A stretch of DNA of 64,000 bases from Ascaphus truei. Lineage: Eukaryota > Chordata > Amphibia > Anura > Ascaphidae. Below are positions 1-10,318 of this stretch, piece by piece. Position 1 is the stretch's first letter. Each line of letters begins with the position of its first letter. The position numbers and the translations under genes are program-made. The notes beneath the pieces are model-generated. The model did not search any database, had not been told where the DNA came from, and worked only from the letters and a program-made list of their open reading frames with translations. The stretch spans positions 227,300,777 through 227,364,776 of the forward strand of contig CM071568.1 in the NCBI GenBank assembly GCA_036426205.1, in the 5' to 3' direction.

Positions 1-204
1 ACTCCCGCGCCAACCTCAACATGGCCGCCGCGATTGCTCTGCTTCCGCGCAAGCCTCCGCACATGCGCGAACACATTAAACATGGCGGCGTCCTGCCGCA
101 GCTGCCACCGGGAGCCCCCGGGAACGCGTTTGCCCCGCAGCAGCACACACGCAAGGGGGAAAAAAACCTGCAGACAGGGGGACCAGAGGGACCCTGGCTA
201 CAAT
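1..204. other. GC- and CpG-rich segment, unassigned
   Basis: This block is much richer in G, C and CpG than the AT-rich DNA that follows. It contains two near-identical ATGGC(C/G)GC(C/G)GC-like stretches, around 20 and 83. It could be the tail of a CpG island or of a CpG-rich MITE like those at 39.2 and 59.5 kb. The open frames in it resemble no protein I know, and I see no splice sites that would support an exon. Confidence 0.3.
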
Positions 205-449
205 TATAATATATAATGTTATATTATATATATATAATACAGTATATACACTATATAATTTATGTGTGTGCTGCATATCTTATTGCCTGCGTAAATTTTT
301 TGGTGTGTTTTAGTGTTAAAAATGCCTTCAGGAACGAAACCTTTCATTTAAATAGTATTCCTATGGGAAAACGTGTTTCGCTATACAACGTTTCACTATC
401 CAACGCCATTTTGAGTAACGCATTGTGTCGGATAACCAAGGACTGCCTG
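205..449. mobile_element. Tigger/pogo-type MITE, left end missing
   Basis: From about 205 this sequence matches the right two thirds of the complete element at 60703-61184, including the AT-rich core and the block around the sequence CTATGGGAAAACGTGTTTCG. It ends in ACTGCCTG followed by TA at 450-451, the terminal inverted repeat and TA target site expected for Tc1/mariner-superfamily elements. The left terminal repeat is absent, so this copy is truncated. It has no coding capacity. Confidence 0.7.
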
Positions 450-2807
450 TACAGTAAGTACAAATATAAGATAAAGTATATTTCGTCTAAATACATAGGT
501 TGAACTTGATGGATGTACTGTATGTCTATTTTAAACCTCATCTACTATCAGATATAATTAGGAAATAGGGATCTTGTATTGATAAAAAATAAACAATTTT
601 GGGGTTTTATACTGGAAACTAGATTTCCATTACACCTGAATTAACAAATTGAGATTTTACCTTTTTGAGAGATTGAAATGTTAGCAATTATTATCTTTTT
701 TAATTAGGTTATTATATTGTATGGTGTAGTTGATTATTTTGGTGGTCGCTTTTCATGACACAATTTAGTTTAAGATGAATAAATAACACACTAGCACTCA
801 ATAGTATCACAAATATACATATATTGTAGTTAATGTATGTATCTAATTAATTCACTCACGTTCACTATTTTTACTATTATCATTATTAGTTTAAAATGTA
901 AGTAGAGTGTTTATACATCTCCCAAAAAGTCTCCAAAACCTAACCCTGATGAAGCACTGGATGTGCGAAACGCATAGGTCTTGTTTTTAAGACATTCCGT
1001 GTTCCTGTTGGTCTTGTGAGAGGACAATCTGTTTCCGTATCCAGTTTGACGCGTTTCCCCACTGCTTCACTCCACGGGGAAGACGCAGTCCACAGAGTGA
1101 ATATAGCATCTGTTTTGGACTCCCAGTGAATCATGCTTTGTCTAAATTATTGTTTTTACATTGCAAATTTGGCAATCTGCTCTTTTATTGTTTATAAGAA
1201 CCTGAAAACATACCTTGGTGCGCTCTGTATTCTTCTTGCTGCTCCTATATATTAATATTGTACCTGTTAGTCCTATATGTGTTTCTATATAGCTATTACT
1301 TTTGCTGATCTGGTTAGATATTTTAATAAAAAAATAATAACAATGTTAGCCTATGTTTCCTTTAAATTTGAATGAATACTTACTGTACTTTCTCCTAATT
1401 CAGAGTCCTAAACCAGCAACCATGTATTTCAAAATGCAGACATTAATATATATATTTATCCTTAGAAGAAGTTAACTTGTAATTTAAACGGGACTGGTTA
1501 TCTACAATTTTGTGCAAACAGTATTCAGTTCCTTTTTTCATCAAATTATCTCCAGAATTTTTTAGTGAAACTTCTGAGAAAAAAAACTATATTATAACAG
1601 AAAAATCAATTGCATATGTTGAACTCAAGAGTGGAATTACTGTATTTTAAACTGTGGAATAAAAACACCCTCCCACCCCCCTTCACTCCTGACAACAGAT
1701 ATGACAGATTTTACATGACCCCAACATTGTGTTTCCTTCTCAATAGCAAGAAAATTATCGGTCAAATCTCTTACATTTAATGCACCTGGTGGATTTTTTC
1801 TCTCACAAAAAAGGCCCCAATGCAGAATCTGCTAAAACTCATAGTAATATATGCATGAAATCCAAGATGCCTATCAGACAAAGGAATGCATTTAAACTTC
1901 CAAGAACAGTATCTGCCCAATTAGATTGTACCCAGCAGAGTATAATATTTGTAATAAGTGATTTAAATTGTAAACAGTTCTAATTCTTACTAGATTGTGA
2001 TGATATCTGCAATACTTCCTTGAAGAGTCAAGAGTTCAATAGGAAGTTGAAGCAGCTCTTCATGGACCTGAAGCTGAGAGGGCTACAGAGGAATAGGTGG
2101 CATTGTTGACTTCTATCTCACCCTTTCATATTTTGGAGGGATACAAGTAGCCAACAAAAACCTAGTATTTTTCTGTTTGTACTGTAATTCACGTATTATT
2201 GTTAAAATATTCATGTGTTCACAACAAACACATTTATTCGGGTGGCTTTTGAACACTAACTTGCCGACCATCTGAACTAATCTCCTTCTGCCTCTCTAAC
2301 ATAACAGTATACTTCAGTAAGTCTCATCATTTGAGTAGTTGCAAAAGTTACATTTTCTATAAACACAGGCTAACACACACAATAGGGAGAACTGAACAAA
2401 CACATTGAAGAGCAGAGCTCAGTAATGGTACATCGAAACATACCTACACACACATACATACTGTATATTTAGGTTTTAGTCAGAACTCAGACAAAGCCAC
2501 ATTCAACATCTACCCGAAAACAACACAAACAACCGTTACATTTGCATTAGCTGCCCTGTAACCTCACAGAAATACTATATACTATCAGAAACTGGCTTAA
2601 TATAAATGTTAATTGTTTCCCCTAATTCCAAATGGTTGGAAATCTATCAGACTGAAGGCAAACATATGGAACAAATCATTTCTTTGCTATAGTTGTAGTT
2701 TCCAAAAATGTAACACGGGTTAGGATTTATAGATACTAGAATACCTACATACTGCTGTGCCTAATATAACTCAAGTATAGGAGCCAGGTGAGATCTGTGT
2801 GCTAGTT
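450..2807. other. Unassigned AT-rich DNA
   Basis: Apart from the hammerhead-like motif near 0.95 kb I see no exon with splice sites, no recognisable protein and no repeat with clear ends. The longest open frame (1780-1983) has low-complexity composition and no familiar motif. The stretch may be an intron of the gene that ends at 5342. Confidence 0.4.
942..985 (+). ncRNA. Hammerhead-ribozyme-like motif (degenerate)
   Basis: The core CTGATGA (946-952) is followed by a short hairpin, GCAC (954-957) pairing with GTGC (963-966), and then GAAA (967-970). CGCATA follows, where A-T pairing and a final A could give the minimal stem III and cleavage nucleotide. AACC before the core pairs with GGT after it as stem I. 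An extra A at 953 and a C-A mismatch in stem III argue that it is decayed. Type I hammerheads with very short stem III are known in Penelope-like elements. Confidence 0.45.
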
Positions 2808-3470
2808 CAGTGGTCTCCAAACTTTTCAGTACGAGGGACACATCGAATATTCTACACATTTTCGTGGGCCAAAGAAAAAAGATATTTTATTATTTTTATA
2901 TATATATATATTGTATAAATGAATGAATAAGTGTTATTTGGATCTTTTTGGGGTAATTAGCCTGATATGATTCAGAACAAAAGAGACATGTGACAATTAC
3001 AAAGGAAGGATGCCGTGCTTACACTGGGAAATGATATATAATGAGCAAATATATATATAGGCATACCCCACATTAACGTACGCAATGGGACCGGAGCATG
3101 TATGTAAAGCGAAAATGTACTTAAAGTGAAGCACTGCCTTTTTTCCACTTATCGATGCACGTACTGTACTGTAATCCTCATACGTGCATAACTGATGTAA
3201 ATAACGCGTTTTTAACAGGCTCTATAGTCTCCCCGCTTGCGCACAGCTTTGGTACAGGTAGGGAGCCGGTATTGCTGTTCAGGACATGCTGACAGGCGCA
3301 TGCGTGAGATGCCGTTTGCCTATTGGGCAATATGTCCTTAATCACGAGTGTACTTAAAGTGAGTGTTGTTAAACCGGGGTATGCCTGTATATATTTCAAG
3401 TTGCTGCGGGCCAGATAAAATCTTGTGGGGGGCCTGATGTGACCCCCGGGATGTAGTTTGGAGACCCCTG
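2808..3470. mobile_element. hAT-type MITE carrying a nested Tigger MITE
   Basis: The ends are CAGTGGTCTCCAAACT and its inverted partner AGTTTGGAGACCCCTG, matching at 15 of 16 positions. The flanking octamers TGCTAGTT (2800-2807) and CGCTAGAG (3471-3478) agree at five of eight positions, as expected for an aged 8-bp hAT target duplication. There is no transposase frame. About half the length is a second element, 3058-3387, inserted later. Confidence 0.75.
3058..3387. mobile_element. Tigger/pogo-type MITE nested in the hAT element
   Basis: The ends are TAGGCATACCCC and GGGGTATGCCTG, inverted repeats with one mismatch at the first base. Both flanks are TA (3056-3057 and 3388-3389). Inside each end are blocks rich in the words ACTTAAAGTGA and CGAGTGTACTTAAAGTGAG, typical of Tigger-like termini. 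The element is 330 bp and non-coding. Its position inside the hAT ends dates it as the younger insertion. Confidence 0.75.
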
Positions 3471-5217
3471 CGCTAGAGAAACACCACTTCCCCAGGACAA
3501 TAATACTATCTAGTCTTAACCACAGCTCTTTTTAGAGAATATTTTTTTTGGCCAAAGGCAAAATATATACAACAAGAGACAAAAAAGCCCCAATGCTACA
3601 TCCAATGACAAATTATTGGGTACATTAAAAAAAAAAAAATTTCTATATTCATACGTCATAAATATGGGTCATTTGATTCAATACTTTGGCCAAAATATTT
3701 TAAGCATACAACCCCGTCACGGTAAACCCATTTCAGTAGGTCTGACACTACCAATATTATACTGTCCTATGTATTTATTCCGCTGCTTAGAGATAAGAGG
3801 AAACAAAATGCTGCAGCTAAGAGCATGGGGTGTGTGACATGTCTGCGGTGCCTAAAGGGTTAACATTTTGAGAAGCAAAATATATTACTTAGCTACGCGA
3901 AGCAGCATCCCTCCCTGTTTGAAGGTTTTAAAGAAGTAATTATTTTGTTTAAACCTTGAACTAAGGCGTGTAATCATCGAGCAGGATTGTGCTAGGTCTT
4001 AGCAATGTCCATATCCATGTTAGGAGATATGGCTCTGTTCTCCCAGCAAATTTTAGGAAACACAAAGGGTCACCGTTTGTATACTACACAATGCAGGTAC
4101 ATTGGAGGCCTACAGCCTCCCTAACAAACTGCATTCTAGTGGTAATGTTTGGGAGGTCCTGCTTCTGTTCTGGTTCTACTGTTTTAGGTAGGTTTAAGAC
4201 AACTTGGATATATCTGCTTTGAAATTGCACTGTACATGTTAGTGTTCTGATAGAGCCTGGCCTTGAATACAGACTCACAGACAGGACATCCCAGGAATCT
4301 AACCCAAATCACGTACACTGTAATCTTACAAACAAACATGATTTGCTCTGCAGCATTAGATATACTACAACAATATACTTCAAAAGACACATAACCTATA
4401 CACTAAAACAGGAGTTCTGCTTTCTTTCCTTGATGCAGAACTCTTCACAGCCAATGATCATGTTAACGTCTGCCCTACTCACCTATCTGTATTCCGCAAT
4501 GTAGGACATAAATGTTATAAACTAATATTGAAATATATTTTACGAATGCAGGACCAGGATCTTAAGATTAAGATCCACAGCTTGAGAATACCTGACCTAA
4601 AAACATCCAAATGTAATCTGAAAAACTTTGATTATTTTCTACTGCCATCTAATTTTTTTGTCAGAGCAGACCCTGTCACTGTGTGAAAATCAAGTGCATC
4701 CAGCATTAGAGATGCAATAAAATATTAGTTACCCCATATGGGACTTCACTAAGTTGCTCCATGAAAAATGCTGAACAACGTCTTCACACAAAAATTAAAT
4801 CAGAAAACTATTCACAGAAGATAACACAATCCCAAACTAGTACAAAATTGGTCTTAAAAGGGAAAACAAAACAGTTACATCAATTGAATTTATTCATATT
4901 GTTACCAGTGGATCTGCATTGACTTTGTTGCCTTTTCATCTAATTAGTAGGTTGGGCTCCTATTTCTGAAAGCCATTTCTGAACTGTTTTTATTATCACA
5001 ATTGAAGACTATTGCTTTCATTAAATTGTTCTGTGCATTCCAAAACTGTTGGCGGGCACATTTACGAGTAAATAAATTCCTTTTAGTATCAAGACTAGAG
5101 CCAGCTGCATAGAAGTGTGCATTAATTACAACTCTAAACTCTGTGTGGTAAAATCTATTTTAATATTGCTGGGCAGAAAATTATACACATATGTCTCTCT
5201 TCTATTTTCTTTTGCAG
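3471..5217. other. Unassigned, probably intron of the upstream gene
   Basis: There are no recognisable repeats with defined ends and no coding exon. It ends in a good acceptor tract (TCTATTTTCTTTTGCAG) at 5201-5217. If the exon at 5218 is real, this stretch is its preceding intron. Confidence 0.35.
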
Positions 5218-5342
5218 GTATGTTTAACACAGGAATACAGCAGGACCAAGTTATCTTAAAAAGCTGTTATCCAGACTTGCAAGATTTTATTAAGGACATA
5301 CAGCAATTCACAAACAATCAAGTCACCGCCACCTTAGCCTGA
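5218..5342 (+). CDS. Terminal coding exon of an upstream gene
   Basis: A strong acceptor (TTTCTTTTGCAG) ends at 5217. It is followed by an open frame of 41 codons, beginning with two bases that complete a split codon, and a TGA stop at 5340-5342. The peptide starts MFNTGIQQDQVILKSCYPDL and ends QVTATLA. An AATAAA signal follows at 5536-5541, so the exon looks like a last exon with a roughly 200-base 3' UTR. The next gene on the same strand starts 394 bases later. Long collagen VI chain genes lie head-to-tail in vertebrates, so this could be the C-terminal tail of a sister COL6A4/A5/A6 gene. That is inference, because the peptide is too short for me to assign. Confidence 0.5.
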
Positions 5343-5535
5343 TTGGTAAATTTAACAAAGTTCTTCTACAGTATATTCTCTGGTTCTTTTTCTTATTGTT
5401 GTAACTGTTATTGTTGTTCTTTGCTCACGCTGTACGGAACAAGAGGCCAGACAAAAAAAAACAGTCCGATCACATTATGGGAAAAATAGTCGATAAAAGC
5501 ATGAACATCTACAATACATTTTGTGAAAGTTAAAA

Positions 5536-5541
5536 AATAAA
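5536..5541 (+). promoter_or_regulatory. Polyadenylation signal AATAAA
   Basis: The canonical hexamer lies 194 bases after the TGA at 5342 and 195 bases before the next start codon. It is the best candidate signal for ending the upstream transcript. Confidence 0.5.
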
Positions 5542-5735
5542 AGATGTTAACAGTTTAGTTATTTGGGCAAATTTATTTAGGCTTCAGTTTTTGCACACAA
5601 AAAAAAGTATATTAAAATGTTGAGCAACATTTATACTCAGTAGGATATTAAGAGTTATCCCATTATATGCTAACATGCCTAATGATTTAAACTAATATTT
5701 TTTTTTAACTAAAGTTTGACTAATCTGCTCTCAAC

Positions 5736-5802
5736 ATGAAGATGTGGTTTGCCGTGCTTCTTATGGTGTACTATTTGCAAACTTCCTTGACTCAAAAAAC
5801 AG
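5736..5802 (+). CDS. COL6A5: Collagen VI alpha-5-like, exon 1 (signal peptide)
   Basis: ATG at 5736 opens a 22-codon exon, MKMWFAVLLMVYYLQTSLTQ plus KT, ending with the first base of a split codon at a GT donor (AACAG|GTAATC). The Lys start, long hydrophobic run and small residues form a clear secretory signal peptide. Phase 1 matches the next exon, which begins at 5964 with AAPEYADLVFLVDGSSN, the usual entry into the first vWA domain of long collagen VI chains. The start was chosen because it is the only ATG giving a signal peptide that splices in phase. Confidence 0.75.
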
Positions 5803-5963
5803 GTAATCTGGCATTTTTTTATACAGTAATATAACTATAATGTAATATAATAACCTAATGCACCTTATATAATGAGCATTTTCTAGATTCCTTGCATAGG
5901 ATATACAGTTTTGTAGATATCTAATATTTCTCACATGTTTTCATTAACTTTCTTTCACTATAG

Positions 5964-6554
5964 CAGCCCCTGAATATGCAGATCTTGTTTTTCTGGTTGA
6001 CGGCTCCAGTAACATGGGTGATAAGGTCTTCAAGCAGGTGAAACCCTTTATTACCAAAGTAATTACTAGCCTACCAATCGGAGTTGACAAATATCGCATT
6101 GGCTTGGCACAGTACAATGATGATGTACAAGTTGAGTTCATGTTGAACACTTACAAGACAAGAAACCCCATTCTGGGTCACATCAAAAATAAGTTTGTCT
6201 TTCAAGGTGGACCTCTAAAGACAGGCAATGCCCTCACAACTGTTCACAAAACCTTTTTTAAAGGACTTAATGGCAGAGACAAAAGTCAATACCCGCCAAT
6301 TCTTGTTGTGATCAGTTCTGGACCTTCTTTGGATGATGTCAAACAGCCAGCCCTTGCTTTACAACAGGATGGTGTCAATATCATTTCATTGGGCATACAG
6401 AATGTTTCCTTATCCCATCTGGAAGCCATGGCTACATCCCCTAGTCTTGCCTTGCAGATATCCAATGTTCAGGGCATTGGTGCATTTTCAAAGGATATGC
6501 TAATCACAATTCAGAATGTGATACAAAATAAGTATACAGTTCCACCGCATGAAG
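5964..6554 (+). CDS. COL6A5: Collagen VI alpha-5-like, exon 2 (N1 vWA domain)
   Basis: This single 591-base exon is phase 1 at both ends (acceptor CACTATAG|CAGCC, donor GAAG|GTAAGA) and encodes one whole vWA domain, the normal one-exon-per-domain layout of collagen VI N-terminal regions. Visible blocks are ADLVFLVDGSSN (beta-1 and metal site), SLPIGVDKYRIGLAQYNDD, LNGRDKSQYPPILVVISS and DGVNIISLGIQNVS. They agree closely with N1 of COL6A5 and COL6A6 as I remember those families. The metal-ion motif is DGSSN rather than DxSxS, and an imperfect motif is also usual for N1 in these chains. The product is a secreted extracellular-matrix chain. Assignment to COL6A5 rather than A4 or A6 is tentative. 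Confidence 0.88.
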
Positions 6555-6705
6555 GTAAGAGGAACATCACCATTTTAAATTCATACTTTCTACGACACCA
6601 TGTGGACACTTTTAGTGACTGACTTCCTTGTATTTACCCTATCATCTCTAAACCAATAAAAGTATAACTTTCTTACTCTGAATTTCTTTTTGACTGTATC
6701 TATAG

Positions 6706-6813
6706 AGATCCCTGTTACTGAACGTACCACAGCTATTCCTGCCACCACTGCTACTTTTATTGATCTGACAACTGGAACTGCCATAGGCCCTACTGGTCTA
6801 CAGCAGAAATTCT
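6706..6813 (+). CDS. COL6A5: Collagen VI alpha-5-like, exon 3 (Thr-rich linker)
   Basis: This is a 108-base exon of 36 codons, phase 1 at both ends, with acceptor ATCTATAG|AGATC and donor TTCT|GTAAGT. It encodes EIPVTERTTAIPATTATFID followed by LTTGTAIGPTGLQQKF. Roughly a third of the residues are Thr or Ser, with several Pro, so it would form an extended and probably O-glycosylated spacer between the N1 and N2 vWA domains. Skipping it would keep the frame. The human chains I recall have a short non-mucin linker here, so this may be lineage-specific. Confidence 0.65.
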
Positions 6814-7543
6814 GTAAGTTTGAATTGCATAGTGATCAGGATTTCTTTGTATTTGTGAATTGACTAACTCTGCCTACAGAACCAGCATTATTGAACAGTA
6901 TGTTTCCCGTGCTCTCAACTAATATTAATGTTACAAGATGCTGTTATTCCATTTGCTCTAAGCGTGAATGTCCACTTGTCAAACAATAATGCCCTTTTTC
7001 CTTTGGCTTAATAAAATGTATTTATTAAATGCATTTTTAATATTAACATTGACTTTGGCTATTACATTTTTATTTTAACAACACTAGTAACAAGTAAAAA
7101 TACCCACTCTCATGGGGGTCTTATTGATCCCCTTCATAATGATGAAATACTGCACGTATCACTGGGTCTACAAAGTAGCGTAATGCCAAGTGGAGAGATA
7201 AATAGTTTACATCTTTATGTTTATTTACAGTGCGCTTACAAAGACTTGGGACAAGTTTTGAAACATTTAATCGACCTTTAAATGAATAAATATGAATGCA
7301 TGTGGAAGGGTTTACTTTTTATATAAATTCGATTCATCCAGATCCTGAAATATGGGTTTTTGCTGGAGGAGAGAGCATCCTATTTTATTTAAATTCCAAG
7401 TAGTATAGTTTCCATTATAATAGTACAGAGTTTGGTGAAATGAGACCAACATACTCACGACAGAAAATATTTAGTTCCCATTTACCACTATCATTCAGTA
7501 GTGGCTGTCCTTGGTCTGACCAAATCTCTATATGATCTTTCAG

Positions 7544-8164
7544 ATTGTGACCATGGATTGGCAGCAGATATGGTATTCCTAGTTGACACATCTCGCCATA
7601 CCCAACCAGAAAGTGATGCCATGAAGGATTTCCTGAATAATGTCATATCTAAGCTAGAAATCAGTGAGTACTGCATCCATGTTGGACTAGTGAAGTACAG
7701 CAACTCAACTGAAATAATAACATCCTTGGATAAAGGAACAAACAGATCTATTGTTACACAGTTTATAGAATATTTATCCCCAATGGATGAAAAGATTGCC
7801 AATACTGGTTTTGCCATGAATATCACAAGAACAGAGGTGTTTGGGGACATAATGGCAAGCAGGAAGAGCCAAGGAATAGAGCAGATTGCAATTCTGGTCA
7901 CTCACAGTTCCTCTGCAGACAGTGTTACAGAAGCAGCCCATCTCCTACGAAAAGAAGGTGTAAGAGTTTTCACAGTGGGGATTGAAAAAGCCAACAAGAC
8001 TCAACTGACCCAAATTGCATCACACCAAGCAGACAATTTCATTGTTGACGTAAAGACGTTCGCAACCCTTTCAGCACAAGCAGACATTCTACTAAAGAAA
8101 ATCCTAAATAAAATAGATCAAGACATGTTCGTGTTATCAGAAACAACAGATCTGATCCAAAAAG
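7544..8164 (+). CDS. COL6A5: Collagen VI alpha-5-like, exon 4 (N2 vWA domain)
   Basis: This 621-base exon (acceptor GATCTTTCAG|ATTGTG, donor CAAAAAG|GTAGGA) is phase 1 at both ends and fully open. It starts YCDHGLAADMVFLVDTSR and contains the vWA blocks ISEYCIHVGLVKYSNSTEII, QIAILVTHSSSADSV, LLRKEGVRVFTVGIEKAN and a C-terminal helix KILNKIDQDMFVLSETTDL. The metal site is DTSRH, so MIDAS is incomplete, as is usual for N2 of alpha-5 and alpha-6 chains. The order and spacing favour the alpha-5 type. It would sit in the extracellular microfibril-forming chain and bind matrix partners. Confidence 0.88.
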
Positions 8165-8280
8165 GTAGGAATGTAATTGCAATCTAACAATCATGATGCT
8201 ACATAAGTTTGTATACATGCCCTTTCTCAGAAAGGATTTCGACACCCATTGTATAATCATGTTATATACAATATATATTC

Positions 8281-8349
8281 TATATATATTATATACACAC
8301 ACTCACACACACACACACACACACCACACACACACACTATATTATATAT

Positions 8350-8393
<44 letters not shown>

Positions 8394-8404
8394 ATATATA
8401 TATA
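8281..8404. repeat. AT and CA dinucleotide microsatellite
   Basis: The run is about 125 bases of TATATA with an internal block of CACACA, in the intron between the N2 and N3 exons. Confidence 0.95.
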
Positions 8405-8431
8405 CACATGTAGATGTATCAGTACTGTGTT

Positions 8432-8640
8432 ACCCGAGCTTAATAATCAAAAATAAATGATGATACCGTTCTGTTGCTAACGAAATGCTTTTATTTGGCG
8501 AGCTTTCGTGATACACTGATTCTTCTTCCGGCGATGTTACAATGAATGAAGCAAGCAAAAGGTATACTATAACAGTGCCTCTTGGAATGTTATCTGGTGC
8601 TGGTCCTTCCCCCGGTGTGAGGTGTTTTATGGCTAGAGGT
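8432..8640 (-). repeat. Dispersed repeat with GAAAGCTCGCC motif, possibly PLE-derived
   Basis: Read on the minus strand it contains GGAAGAAGAATCAG, then a short hairpin, then CACGAAAGCTCGCC and AAATAAAAGCATTTCGTTAG. The GAAGAA..GAAAGCTCG arrangement resembles the hammerhead-bearing terminal segments of Penelope-like elements, with the CTGATGA core destroyed. No ends or target duplication could be fixed. Confidence 0.3.
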
Positions 8641-8874
8641 ATCAAAAGTTCCTGAAAGCAGTATGAAAAGAGGTGTATGTGTATCATTCACACTGATAAA
8701 CGCACTGAATTGTTTTACATCTGGGTGTTCTAAATATGGTCAACCATACAGTAGTCATATGTTGCATTAGAAAGCTAGTTTGTGGTGAATGTTTTCCCCA
8801 ATCCTGTTCACCAGATGATACATTTTGTTACTTTACATACTGTAGTTACGAGAAGCAATGTTGTGTGCCCCTGC

Positions 8875-9421
8875 GATGTGTGAACATGGGAAGAAGCTGA
8901 TTCTACTGCTCATCGATGGTTCAGGAAGCATTGAACCTGACGATTTCCAGGACATGAAGACATTTTTAATGGAACTAGTAGAAATGTTTGACATAGGACC
9001 CGACAGGTTCGGGTCGGAGCTGTACGTACTCGGATACAAGAGAATTGTATTTTCTATCGCACTCACTACAGCAAAACTAGCTTGAAAGCAGGCCCTGCAA
9101 AACACCAGGCAACGAGGGGGAGAAACCGAAACTGGAAAAGCTTTAAATTTCACTAGTGAATTAATAAAAGATCCCCAGAATGCCGGGCTAAGATCGTGCC
9201 CGTTTACCTGTTGTTCTTACGATGGTGAATCGCAAGACAGTGTGAAGGGGCCGCTGAGTATTCTCCGGGTCAAATGTTAACCTCTATGCAATTGGAGTGA
9301 AAGCTGCTAACAAAACCAACTGCTTAGAGATCACTGGAGCAGTGAAAAAGTTTATTTTGTCGAGGATTTGATTCTTTAAAGACTACAAAATGAGGTCGCC
9401 CCGCAAATCTGTTTCTCGAAA
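8875..9421 (+). CDS. COL6A5: Collagen VI alpha-5-like N3 vWA exon, multiple frameshifts
   Basis: Pieces of one vWA domain follow each other in all three frames: CEHGKKLILLLIDGSGSIEP, MKTFLMELVEMFDIGPDR, VRVGAV, GGETETGKALNFTSELIKDP, SYDGESQDSVKGP, and a C-terminal piece equivalent to VYFVEDF..LKT..NEV..QICSRK. The metal motif DGSGS is a complete MIDAS, as expected for N3. At least six single-base insertions or deletions break the frame, several in homopolymers, while codons between breaks are well kept. The acceptor and donor also each look one or two bases wrong. Either this is uncorrected sequence error over an intact exon or the exon is recently dead. Confidence 0.75.
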
Positions 9422-10318
9422 GTAAAATTGACTGCAATCTTCCTGCTTTTATTAGCTTGGTCTATTATGATCAAATATTTTTCGTTTAATCTATTCTTGC
9501 TGTAGCATCTACAGTACGCATTGATTTCTATTTCTCGTATGTACAGTAGAATGAACCTGAGTTAAAACAAAGCTGATTACTTCTAAGAAAGCTTTGATTT
9601 CCCATGTTTACTTTTGGATTGTCTCGTATCCTTAAAACGTAAACGTTGACATAATAATGACACAATAATATAATTTAAAGGCATAACCTTGATAATCAGC
9701 TTTATAAAAGCAGAAATCCATCTGTCTGAGATATGTATAGGTTTTCTTATCCGAATTGAGGTTGGCTGTTATACTGAATATCACCAGAATTCAGAAGATA
9801 TTACGCTATGAAGTTTTCTGCTGCATTTTCATACCATTTTCATGCTTTCAAAGCACTTGTCATGTTTTCTTTACTCCTTTTAATATTGTCAAAATAGTGG
9901 ATCCAATTTTCTCTTTGTAGGAAGCTAGTTATGGTTCTGTTGCATTTTATAATGCATTTTTTAAGAAGTTATGGAGATATCAAAAAAAATTAAAAACGAA
10001 AACGTGCTGACTACTTCTAGGAAAACTTGGTTTGCTATAATTCCCCCACAAACTTTTTGATTGTCTTGCATATATAAACTTAAAGAGGCAATCCAAGCGC
10101 TGCTTCTGTAAAATTATTATTGGTGGGGAGCTCATTGTTTTTTTATCACGGCAATATCCCATCGTGATTTACAAAACAAATTAATTTAAATGAGTTTTTA
10201 TGTTGTAAACCATGGGAGTCCCCGCCAATAATGGGGTACTATTTGTAAAGATTTGTGTGCCATACAGCAGTTTTGAAAAAAAGTATCTATCTTGACACGT
10301 TTTTCTTTTTGTCTGCAG
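9422..10318. other. Intron between N3 and N4 exons, no other feature seen
   Basis: AT-rich sequence with no recognisable repeat ends. It terminates in a good acceptor, TTTTTCTTTTTGTCTGCAG, at 10318. Confidence 0.6.

Larger units (their letters stand above)
8165..8874. other. Intron with microsatellite and repeat debris
   Basis: The intron between N2 and N3 contains an AT/CA microsatellite (8281-8404) and a repeat fragment on the minus strand (8432-8640). The 3' splice site before N3 is not intact in this sequence: the expected AG just before 8875 reads CTGC. Confidence 0.6.

Noticed and set aside
1780..1983. 67-codon frame
   Set aside because: No motif or splice support. Typical of chance in AT-rich DNA.
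5736..8164. Bacterial-type vWA protein or contamination
   Set aside because: Phase-1 exons, vertebrate splice sites and the one-exon-per-vWA layout are those of collagen VI.
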